A DNA stretch of 64,000 nt from an uncultured Eubacteriales bacterium (GTDB lineage: Bacteria; Bacillota; Clostridia; Lachnospirales; Lachnospiraceae), in the NCBI GenBank assembly GCA_900539455.1, contig UQCD01000003.1, forward strand, positions 1 through 64,000, written 5' to 3'. The position numbers and the translations under genes are program-made. The notes under the pieces were generated by a model, which worked only from the letters and a program-made list of their open reading frames with translations, had not been told where the DNA came from and ran no database searches. Shown piece by piece: positions 8,000-15,340 of the stretch; position 1 is the stretch's first letter; each line of letters opens with the position of its first letter.

Positions 8000-8770
8000 T
8001 TATTGATTTTCTTTAGTCTTTGCAAGCTCCTCAAGTTTTTTTTGTCTGCCATATAAAATAATATTTCTAGCCTTTGCAGCCTGTTCCTTTGTAAGTGGCT
8101 CTATACCCTTCAATGGATACTCAATGCCTAAGGACTCATACTTTGGCACACCCATTGTATGATATGGTAATACATCTAATGCCTGCATATTTTTCAATTC
8201 TGCAAGAAACTCACCTAATCTTATAAGATATTCCTTTTTGTAGGTAATACCCGGTACTGTAACATGCCTAATCCATACCGGTATATTTTTTTCATTTAAA
8301 TATCTGGCAAATGCTAATATATTTTTATTTGAATGTCCTGTAAGCTTTTTGTGTTCTTCATCATCAATATGTTTTATATCTAACATTACAAGACAGGTAT
8401 ACTTCATCAGCTCGTCAATCTTAGCCAACATTTCTTTGTTAGTCTTATTGTACATAATACCGGAGGTATCTAAGCAGGTATGAATTTTCTTAGCTCTTGC
8501 TTTTCTGAACAATTCTGTAAGAAAGTCAATTTGCAGCATTGGCTCACCACCTGTAAGAGTAATTCCACCACCTGTAAGATATGGCTTGTAATTGTCATAA
8601 TCTCTAAGAATTTCGTCTGTATCCTTAAGCTCGCCTGCATCATACACCCAGGTGTCTGGGTTATGACAATATTGACATCTCATTGGACAACCTTGTGTAA
8701 ATACTACATATCTAACTCCTGGTCCATCAACTGTACCAAATGTTTCTATTGAATGAATATGTCCTTTCAT
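8000..8770 (-). CDS. pflA: Pyruvate formate-lyase activating enzyme
   Basis: A 256-residue radical-SAM enzyme that uses a [4Fe-4S] cluster and S-adenosylmethionine to install the glycyl radical on pyruvate formate-lyase. The CxxxCxxC cluster motif is seen as CPMRCQYC near residue 29, followed by HNPDTW as in other PflA proteins, and the SAM-binding GGE region is GGGITLTGGEPMLQ. Length equals that of the characterised enzymes. It lies downstream of the two pfl genes, but a terminator-like hairpin sits in the 162-base gap, so its expression is probably lower than theirs. The ATG has an AGAGGG site upstream. Confidence 0.96.
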   Translation of the reverse strand: MKGHIHSIETFGTVDGPGVRYVVFTQGCPMRCQYCHNPDTWVYDAGELKDTDEILRDYDNYKPYLTGGGITLTGGEPMLQIDFLTELFRKARAKKIHTCLDTSGIMYNKTNKEMLAKIDELMKYTCLVMLDIKHIDDEEHKKLTGHSNKNILAFARYLNEKNIPVWIRHVTVPGITYKKEYLIRLGEFLAELKNMQALDVLPYHTMGVPKYESLGIEYPLKGIEPLTKEQAAKARNIILYGRQKKLEELAKTKENQ

Positions 8771-8807
8771 AATATTGCCCTCTTTCTATATATTGCTTTC
8801 AATGTAA

Positions 8808-8857
8808 AAAGGTAGCAAATATTGAAGATTTTATCTGCTAAAATATCTGCTACCTTT
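8808..8857 (-). terminator. Hairpin terminator between the pfl genes and pflA
   Basis: Arms AAAGGTAGCA (8808-8817) and TGCTACCTTT (8848-8857) are perfect complements and extend with partial pairing inward. On the minus strand the stem is followed by TTTTTACATT. Read-through would be needed for co-transcription of pflA. Confidence 0.65.
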
Positions 8858-8865
8858 ATTTGACT

Positions 8866-8889
8866 ACCTCTACTGGTTAAAGTAGAGGT
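8866..8889 (-). other. Second hairpin in the pfl-pflA gap
   Basis: ACCTCTACT (8866-8874) and AGTAGAGGT (8881-8889) form a perfect 9-bp stem with a 6-base loop. No T-run follows on the minus strand, so it looks more like a transcript-stabilising or processing hairpin than a terminator. Confidence 0.6.
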
Positions 8890-8932
8890 GTAGTTTATTG
8901 CTTTGAAGATGTATATCTTTAAGCTTGTTCAA

Positions 8933-9175
8933 TTAGATTGACTCATGGAATGTACGAGAAATTACATCATCCTGCTGCTCTTTTGTCAACTTTATAAAGT
9001 TTACTGCATATCCTGAAACACGGATTGTAAGCTGTGGATAATTTTCTGGATGCTTCTGAGCGTCTAATAATGTTTCTCTTACTAAAACATTTACATTTAA
9101 GTGATGACCACCCTTTGTTACATATCCATCAAGCATTGATACTAAATTGTTCTTCTGCTGCTGTGTTACTGTCAT
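8933..9175 (-). CDS. Glycyl-radical subunit of a split pyruvate formate-lyase (GrcA-like)
   Basis: An 80-residue protein equal to the C-terminal end of ordinary PflB. It contains LVSMLDGYVTKGGHHLNVNV, then the glycyl-radical motif RVSGYAVNF with the radical Gly at residue 55, and the family ending DDVISRTFHESI. The start is the ATG at 9175: TGGAGGAA lies directly upstream, and the long upstream in-frame extension overlaps the core gene. The core gene stops 19 bases before, so this is a separate gene with its own ribosome binding site, not a frameshift of one sequence. E. coli GrcA (YfiD) is a longer spare part that rescues damaged PflB; here the core protein has no glycyl domain at all, so this subunit should be obligatory. 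Confidence 0.9.
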   Translation of the reverse strand: MTVTQQQKNNLVSMLDGYVTKGGHHLNVNVLVRETLLDAQKHPENYPQLTIRVSGYAVNFIKLTKEQQDDVISRTFHESI

Positions 9176-9194
9176 GATAATTCCTCCATTCTTA

Positions 9195-11282
9195 TTATAA
9201 GTTGCCTTTTTCAATATCGGCAATCTGTTCTGGTGTAAGCTTAATGTCAAGGTCTGCTGAACCTGCAAATACTGTGTCCTTACCTAAAGCGTTTGGAAGG
9301 ATTGTGAAGGTATTTGAAATACCATCCTGTGCATCTGCAAATGGAAGCTTAGCAACTGATGATAATGAAGCTAATGCACCATGAGTATCTCTACCGTGCA
9401 TTGGGTTAGCACCTGGAGCGAGAGGAACACCTGCTTTTCTACCATCTGGTGTGCTACCTGTATTCTTACCATATGATACATTAGATGTAATAGTAAGAAT
9501 TGATGTTGTAGGGATTGAATCTCTGTATGTGTGATGTTTTCTAATCATATTCATGAATTTTTCAACGATTTCTACAGCAATTTCATCTACTCTATCATCA
9601 TTGTTACCATATTTAGGGAAATCGCCCTCTACTTCGTAGTCAACAACGATTCCGTCTTCATTTCTGATTGTCTTAACCTTAGCATATTTAATAGCTGAAA
9701 GTGAGTCAGCAACTACTGAAAGACCAGCAATACCTGTTGCAAACCATCTCTTAACATCTCTGTCATGAAGAGCCATCTGAAGCTTTTCATAACAATATTT
9801 ATCGTGCATATAATGGATAACATTTAATGTATTTACATATAAACCTGCTAACCATTCCATCATATCTTCGTATCTTTCCATTACTTCATCGTAATCTAAG
9901 TATTCAGAAGTAATTGGTCTGTACTTAGGACCTACCTGTGTGAATAACTTCTCATCAACACCACCGTTGATAGCGTATAATAAACACTTAGCAAGGTTTG
10001 CTCTGGCTCCGAAGAACTGCATTTCCTTACCAACTCTCATTGAAGATACACAACAAGCGATTGCGTAATCATCACCATGAGTTACTCTCATCATATCATC
10101 ATTTTCGTACTGGATAGCTGATGACTTGATTGACATTTCTGCACAGTAGTTCTTCCAGTTATGTGGAAGTCTTGTTGACCAAAGAACTGTCATATTTGGT
10201 TCTGGAGATGTTCCTAAGTTGTCTAATGTGTGTAAATATCTGTATGACATCTTTGTAACAAGTGATCTGCCATCGATACCAACACCACCAAGTGATTCTG
10301 TAACCCAGGTTGGATCACCTGCAAATAAAGCATTGTACTCTGGAATACGAGCAAATCTAACCATTCTGAGCTTCATAATAAAGTGGTCAATCATTTCCTG
10401 AATCTGTGACTCTGTATAAACGCCATTCTTTAAATCTCTTTCAGCATAAATATCAAGGAATGTAGATGTACGGCCAAGTGACATAGCTGCACCATTCTGT
10501 TCCTTAACTGCTGCTAAGTATCCAAAGTATGTCCACTGGATAGCTTCCTTAACATCCTTAGCTGGTCTTGAAATATCATAGCCATAAATCTGACCTAATT
10601 CCTTTAACTGACCTAAAGCCCTAATCTGCTCAGCTAATTCTTCACGAAGTCTGATGTTCTTTGATGTCATTCTAACAAGTGAAGTTGCCAGCTGTTCCTT
10701 CTTATCTTCGATAAGTAAGTCAACACCATATAAAGCAACTCTTCTGTAGTCACCTATAATTCTTCCTCTACCATAAGCATCTGGAAGACCTGTAATAATA
10801 TGTGCATGTCTGGCTGCTTTCATTTCTGGTGTGTAAACATCAAATACACCCTGATTATGTGTCTTTCTATAATCTGTAAAGATTTTAATAAGTTCTGGAT
10901 TTACTTCATAGCCGTATGACTTACAAGCTGTAACTGCTGTACGGATACCACCAAATGGCATAAATGCTCTCTTTAATGGCTTGTCTGTCTGAAGACCAAC
11001 GATTACTTCTTTATCTTTGTCAATATATCCTGCTGGATGTGAAACAACTGTAGCTGGGATTTCTGTATCCATATCAAGAACGCCACCTTTTTCACGCTCC
11101 TGCTTGAACAAATCCATAACCTCTGCCCATAATTCGCTTGTTTTTTCTGTAGGGCCAGCTAAGAATTCACTATCGCCATCGTATGGATCATAGTTAAGCT
11201 GAATGAAATCTCTAACATTAACTTTCTTTGACCATTTGCCTTCAACAAAGCCATTCCATTCTGGCTGCATTGTATTTTTCAT
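9195..11282 (-). CDS. pflB: Pyruvate formate-lyase core subunit lacking the glycyl-radical domain
   Basis: A 695-residue formate C-acetyltransferase core that converts pyruvate and CoA to acetyl-CoA and formate in anaerobic fermentation. The active-site pair is Cys410-Cys411 (IACCVSSMRVGKEMQFFGAR). The sequence follows PflB up to NTFTILPNALGK, then, instead of running on into the glycyl-radical loop, ends with a short new tail (about residues 669-695, TPEQIADIEKGNL at its end). E. coli PflB is 760 residues. GGAGG precedes the ATG and a strong promoter lies about 60-90 bases upstream. The missing domain is encoded by the next gene. No disruption is seen in the reading frame. Confidence 0.96.
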   Translation of the reverse strand: MKNTMQPEWNGFVEGKWSKKVNVRDFIQLNYDPYDGDSEFLAGPTEKTSELWAEVMDLFKQEREKGGVLDMDTEIPATVVSHPAGYIDKDKEVIVGLQTDKPLKRAFMPFGGIRTAVTACKSYGYEVNPELIKIFTDYRKTHNQGVFDVYTPEMKAARHAHIITGLPDAYGRGRIIGDYRRVALYGVDLLIEDKKEQLATSLVRMTSKNIRLREELAEQIRALGQLKELGQIYGYDISRPAKDVKEAIQWTYFGYLAAVKEQNGAAMSLGRTSTFLDIYAERDLKNGVYTESQIQEMIDHFIMKLRMVRFARIPEYNALFAGDPTWVTESLGGVGIDGRSLVTKMSYRYLHTLDNLGTSPEPNMTVLWSTRLPHNWKNYCAEMSIKSSAIQYENDDMMRVTHGDDYAIACCVSSMRVGKEMQFFGARANLAKCLLYAINGGVDEKLFTQVGPKYRPITSEYLDYDEVMERYEDMMEWLAGLYVNTLNVIHYMHDKYCYEKLQMALHDRDVKRWFATGIAGLSVVADSLSAIKYAKVKTIRNEDGIVVDYEVEGDFPKYGNNDDRVDEIAVEIVEKFMNMIRKHHTYRDSIPTTSILTITSNVSYGKNTGSTPDGRKAGVPLAPGANPMHGRDTHGALASLSSVAKLPFADAQDGISNTFTILPNALGKDTVFAGSADLDIKLTPEQIADIEKGNL

Positions 11283-11342
11283 TCTGAGTTCCTCCTAAAA
11301 TAATACTAAAAAATCTTTTTATTTTTCTTCTAAACACTAGGT

Positions 11343-11371
11343 ATTATATTTAATAAAAATAAGCAAGTCAA
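11343..11371 (-). promoter_or_regulatory. Sigma-A promoter of the pfl operon
   Basis: On the minus strand: TTGACT (11371-11366), 17 bases, TATAAT (11348-11343). This is near-consensus and fits a highly expressed fermentation operon. I see no clear Rex- or Fnr-type palindrome beside it. Confidence 0.8.
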
Positions 11372-11419
11372 TAGCTTGCAATGTTCTAAATTAAATACAT
11401 TTTTTCCATTGGTCCTAAG

Positions 11420-11875
11420 CTAATAACCTACACCCTGGTAAGTTCCACAATTAATATATAATTCCAATAAACTGTGCATATCCGGATGTGTCTTTTTAAG
11501 GGAAATAACCTTTCCATTTTCATCCAAAAAGCAATGTTCACTGCTCCCAATGTTTCTTATTTCTTGTGTTTTTGCGTCTTTTATTTCATAGGATATACAA
11601 AGCTTAATTCCATTGTACTTTTCTATTTTCATTCCTACCAGAACTTCATCCTCAAATCTGGTCATGGTTTTGTAGTGGCTGGTTACACTAAGCACTGGAA
11701 TTTGTACCTTTTGTCTTTCAATTTCACTCATTGGCAGACCAATTTGTTCCAGAAAATCTATTCTGGCCTCCTCAAACCATCTAATGTAATTGGAATGATG
11801 GACTATTGCCATCTGGTCAGTTTCATAATAATGAACCTTTCTTCTGTAGATTTTAATATTTTCTAGCTTTTCCAT
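11420..11875 (-). CDS. Hotdog-fold acyl-CoA thioesterase (YbgC/4HBT type)
   Basis: A 151-residue thioesterase-family protein. The 4-hydroxybenzoyl-CoA thioesterase/YbgC signature is clear: VHYYETDQMAIVHHSNYIRW, with the catalytic-type Asp at about residue 20, and then FEEARIDFLEQIGLP. Bacterial members hydrolyse short acyl-CoAs or acyl carrier protein thioesters; the substrate here cannot be told. It is the last gene of the rarA-DUF5717-DUF5716 run and starts 6 bases after the coiled-coil gene, so it is probably in that operon by position rather than by function. Confidence 0.88.
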   Translation of the reverse strand: MEKLENIKIYRRKVHYYETDQMAIVHHSNYIRWFEEARIDFLEQIGLPMSEIERQKVQIPVLSVTSHYKTMTRFEDEVLVGMKIEKYNGIKLCISYEIKDAKTQEIRNIGSSEHCFLDENGKVISLKKTHPDMHSLLELYINCGTYQGVGY

Positions 11876-11881
11876 ATTTTT

Positions 11882-13105
11882 CTACTCATATCTTTCTATA
11901 ATTTCTATAACTTCCTTTGCAACCTCAGGATTTTTCTTAACTATCTCACTTATTCGCTCTTTATTTTTCTCAACTGTTTTAGTATTGAAATCTATAGACT
12001 CCCTAAGCTTTTGTCGTCTGATATTTAGTGCGTGTCTTACCTCTGTCATTTCCCTATTGTCAATTAACGCTTCGACCTGTGAGGTCCAAACTGCAGAATC
12101 ATATAGGTTAAGCCCGTCTAAGGCTTTTATTAAGCCCTCCATAGATTTATACAGCTCGTCAGAGGCTTTCATTATAGCCTCTCTTTCCTTTTTAATGACA
12201 CTATATTGTCGCCAAAGCTCATTTAGCGCGTAGGAGCTTTTTACACCAATAGTTTCATATTCGTAATCAAGTCTGGCTTTTACATTTACATACTTCAGCT
12301 TATATTTGTTAATAAGACCAATAGCCTTATTTAACTTTAATTCAGCAATTTTTTTATCCCTCTCCTGCTTTTGATTATATACTACAATAAATGCAGCCCC
12401 ACCTGCTCCTAAGGTCATAATCAAAAGTGACGGAATAAGCATATCAAGCTGGAAGGCTAACTGTAAAACAAAAAACATTATTATTGTAATAATCAAAAGA
12501 ACTGTCAAAAGCTTTATCCAGCTTCGTATTTTATATAATGCCTCTGTTGCTTTTTTCTTCTCGTATTTTAATGCAGCCTTTTCCCCCTCAATATGGTGCA
12601 TATCTGTTTTTAAGCTTTGCAGATATTGCTCGTCCTCATACATATCCTTTAAAATACCAGACATTTTATCCTCATGGGCTTCAATATAAGCATACTTTTT
12701 GTCTGACATTTTAGCAGCATACTGCTTCAGGCTTTTCTTATCTTCTCTTAAAGTAACTATTCTTTTTGCATAGTATTTTATATCATTAGAATATGGCTTT
12801 GGAGCATTTTCAATAGCTAATATATCATCTAAATATTTTCCTACTATCAGATACTCCTTTTTAGCATCGTCAACTCTTGACGATGCAATAGCTATCTGCT
12901 CACAGCAATTTTCAAGATAAGACTGTTCATCTCTTTTAGAGTTAATAGTCATTTCCTCCTGATATGCTTCCTCAATAATATCCTTATCTAAGTCAATATT
13001 TGTACTTTCATTATCACCCTTAGGCTCTAATTTAATCTTATCGTACAAATTTTCATAAACTACATCGTACTTGTCTTTTTTCTTTTTTTTGCGGAAAAGT
13101 CCCAT
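11882..13105 (-). CDS. Coiled-coil protein with a central membrane hairpin, unknown function
   Basis: A 407-residue protein that I cannot assign to a named family. Order: a very basic start (GLFRKKKKKDK), an acidic linker (about 30-50), a helical, coiled-coil-prone half (about 60-190), two membrane helices close together (about 196-218 and 223-243) forming a hairpin, then a second long helical half (about 250-407) ending in ERISEIVKKNPEVAKEVIEI. Both helical halves would face the cytoplasm, giving a membrane-anchored scaffold. It lies 12 bases after the TPR gene and 6 before the thioesterase gene. Its constant linkage to DUF5716/DUF5717 suggests a shared complex; that is inference. Confidence 0.75.
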   Translation of the reverse strand: MGLFRKKKKKDKYDVVYENLYDKIKLEPKGDNESTNIDLDKDIIEEAYQEEMTINSKRDEQSYLENCCEQIAIASSRVDDAKKEYLIVGKYLDDILAIENAPKPYSNDIKYYAKRIVTLREDKKSLKQYAAKMSDKKYAYIEAHEDKMSGILKDMYEDEQYLQSLKTDMHHIEGEKAALKYEKKKATEALYKIRSWIKLLTVLLIITIIMFFVLQLAFQLDMLIPSLLIMTLGAGGAAFIVVYNQKQERDKKIAELKLNKAIGLINKYKLKYVNVKARLDYEYETIGVKSSYALNELWRQYSVIKKEREAIMKASDELYKSMEGLIKALDGLNLYDSAVWTSQVEALIDNREMTEVRHALNIRRQKLRESIDFNTKTVEKNKERISEIVKKNPEVAKEVIEIIERYE

Positions 13106-13117
13106 AACCTCACCAAC

Positions 13118-13948
13118 CTAATTGCTAAATTCTTTTCTGTATTCATCTCTAAAATCAGCTAGTAAATCGTCTACCCCTTTATTGTAGGCATCTAAGCTTT
13201 TATCCTGATTGTAGGTAACTATTTCTAAAAGCTGTCTATATTCCCTGCTCTTTGCAATCTGCTTTGTCTGATGCTCTATTACTCTTCTATATTTACTAAA
13301 GGTTTCCTCATCAATGGAATACTTTGACTTTATTTTTTCTGTACAGGCATCATTATCCTCTAATATTGAGGCACAGATTATATTATCTAAATAATCCTCC
13401 TTTTGTTCTAGCTCATATGCTCTTTCAAAGTATTTAACTGCCTCGCTATATTCAAACATATTTGTATATGCAACACCAATATTATTTATAATGTCGCCAT
13501 AATAGCCCTTTTCCTTTGAAATGTCCTTCTTTTCCAAAATAATATTGTAGGCTGCAATAGCACTTGAATATTTCTTTGTATTTAGAAGCATATCAGCACG
13601 AGCCTTTAATCTGCCGGCAGGTGACTTATTGCTTATCTGTTCAAGATTTTTGGCAAACTCTGCTTTTTCCTCTGCCTTATAGTAATTGCAGGAATTCATT
13701 ACATGCATTACCAGATCCACAAAATGCTCATTATAATCTATTCCTCTTTTCAGCTTTTGTCCTAAGGACTCCATCCCAAGATCCTTCTCCAAAAAGGAAA
13801 TTAATTCCTTTGTAAAAAATTCCGTAGTAATCATATATGTATTATTGTAAATGTAATAACATAACTCTTCTATACAATATATATTAATATCTGTTTCTGG
13901 TAAACGATATGGTTTCTCAGCTTTTTTTGTGCATAATAGTAAGCCCAT
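13118..13948 (-). CDS. TPR-repeat protein of the DUF5716/DUF5717 cluster
   Basis: A 276-residue, wholly helical soluble protein. Residues about 120-200 hold tetratricopeptide-like repeats; the clearest is INNIGVAYTNMFEYSEAVKY followed by FERAYELE, with the preceding unit ending in KKYSSAIAAYNIILEKK. The N-terminal part (1-100) contains CIEELCYYIYNN and is unassigned. The C-terminus is charged. TPR domains bind partner proteins, so a bridging role between its neighbours (the ASKHA-like DUF5716 protein and the membrane coiled-coil protein) is plausible. No enzyme motif is seen. Confidence 0.75.
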   Translation of the reverse strand: MGLLLCTKKAEKPYRLPETDINIYCIEELCYYIYNNTYMITTEFFTKELISFLEKDLGMESLGQKLKRGIDYNEHFVDLVMHVMNSCNYYKAEEKAEFAKNLEQISNKSPAGRLKARADMLLNTKKYSSAIAAYNIILEKKDISKEKGYYGDIINNIGVAYTNMFEYSEAVKYFERAYELEQKEDYLDNIICASILEDNDACTEKIKSKYSIDEETFSKYRRVIEHQTKQIAKSREYRQLLEIVTYNQDKSLDAYNKGVDDLLADFRDEYRKEFSN

Positions 13949-14004
13949 AATTTCTCCTTGATTTACAATAAAATATTAAATTTTAAAATCTTAATTTAAA
14001 ATCA

Positions 14005-15330
14005 CTATAATAATAAGTCATTAATGTCTACAGTTTCCTTTATAACAACATCTGTAGCCTTAGCAAAATCTCCAAAGCCCAAATCCTTTATTTCTATGTC
14101 ACACACATTTTCACTTCTGTAGGCAATGCTTATTCTGATTCGTGTAGTTTTGTTTTTTCGCTTTGGCAGTGGTGATAAATCAATAACTACATTTCTTTGA
14201 ATATTGGATATAATAGGACTAAACACAAATTGAATTTGCTCAATATTATCAACAATACATTCTACCTGTGCTCCGGCATCATACCAGTTGGTACCTGCCT
14301 TTGATAACAGCATAACTATATTTCTGCCCTCATGCTCAATCATAAGTCCTATATCAGCATCAGTTCTTCCAGCACACTTAAAAATATGGTCTACCGCATT
14401 TATTCTTCTATATCTTTTATATGCTGCATAGCAGGCACCCTGTACATATAAATTATAGCCTTTAAAAACTCTTCTTTTAACAGTACACATTTCTGCTAAG
14501 GACTTAGCTGCCCAGTCCTTATAAAAGCCTACACCTGTAAGAAATACCGCTGATGTAATATGCTTTCTGAATTCCTCAATAATAAAATCACAAAATACAT
14601 TATCTGCCCTTACTCTGGCATCATTTTCATACAGCATATCCATAGATATAATTCCTGATAAATCCATATCAGAAACCTCTATTATTTTTTCTTTTTTTCC
14701 TCTTACCAGGCCAAGTCTTTTATAATAAAAATGGTCGCCGTTAAAATCAAATACAGCAACATCATTTACCCACACATCTCTATCCTGATTAATTGTATAA
14801 TAGATAAATGCTTCTGCGTGGCTTATAACTCTTATATTATCCTTTGCAAAACCACATTGTGTGACAGCCTCATATATACTATCCACAACCCTTTTTTCAG
14901 GATTTTCAATAGTTATGGCAACCTGATGAATCATTCCTGCATTAAGATTTCTTTTTGCATATATAAATAATTCCTTGAAAAATATATTAATTATCTCCTG
15001 TGGCGAATACAATTTGTCCTCAATTAATACAGTTTCATTTCCTGCAATAATATCTACTATATTTTTTACTGTCTGACTATCGTCATCGTCATCATAATTC
15101 AGCTGTACTGCACCATCCCCAATGCACCATTCATTGATTTCCTTTTTCTTATACAATACAGCAGGAATAAGGTATCTTCTATCTCCTTTAAGCGTACTTA
15201 AAGAAACTGGCTTTTTGTCATTTGTTCCTATTGCACTAATCTGGGTATAATCATTTGCAAAATCAATACCTAATGCAAAAATTTCTATTTTGTTGTCGAT
15301 TATTTCGTTTCTGCTAGCTTCCTTTTCCAT
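14005..15330 (-). CDS. DUF5716 family protein with an actin/Hsp70-like (ASKHA) fold
   Basis: A 441-residue protein. The phosphate-1-like motif FALGIDFANDYTQ is at about 18-30, the connect-1-like stretch VISHAEAFIYYTI at 168-180, a phosphate-2-like motif VAVFDFNGDHF at 191-201, and an adenosine-like VFLTGVGFYKDW at 262-273. These fall in the order of Hsp70/actin proteins, but the glycines and threonines that bind ATP in DnaK are replaced: the DxGTT position reads DFANDYT, and DLGGGT reads DFNGDH. It may bind nucleotide weakly or not at all. A C-terminal beta-rich region (about 380-441) has IRISIAYRS. The gene lies 10 bases after DUF5717. Function is unknown. Confidence 0.8.
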   Translation of the reverse strand: MEKEASRNEIIDNKIEIFALGIDFANDYTQISAIGTNDKKPVSLSTLKGDRRYLIPAVLYKKKEINEWCIGDGAVQLNYDDDDDSQTVKNIVDIIAGNETVLIEDKLYSPQEIINIFFKELFIYAKRNLNAGMIHQVAITIENPEKRVVDSIYEAVTQCGFAKDNIRVISHAEAFIYYTINQDRDVWVNDVAVFDFNGDHFYYKRLGLVRGKKEKIIEVSDMDLSGIISMDMLYENDARVRADNVFCDFIIEEFRKHITSAVFLTGVGFYKDWAAKSLAEMCTVKRRVFKGYNLYVQGACYAAYKRYRRINAVDHIFKCAGRTDADIGLMIEHEGRNIVMLLSKAGTNWYDAGAQVECIVDNIEQIQFVFSPIISNIQRNVVIDLSPLPKRKNKTTRIRISIAYRSENVCDIEIKDLGFGDFAKATDVVIKETVDINDLLL

Positions 15331-15340
15331 CTTCTCACCT

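Noticed and set aside
8933..11282. Frameshifted single pflB gene.
   Set aside because: The second part has its own GGAGG and ATG, the first ends in a distinct new tail, and 19 non-coding bases lie between; this is a designed split rather than one damaged frame.
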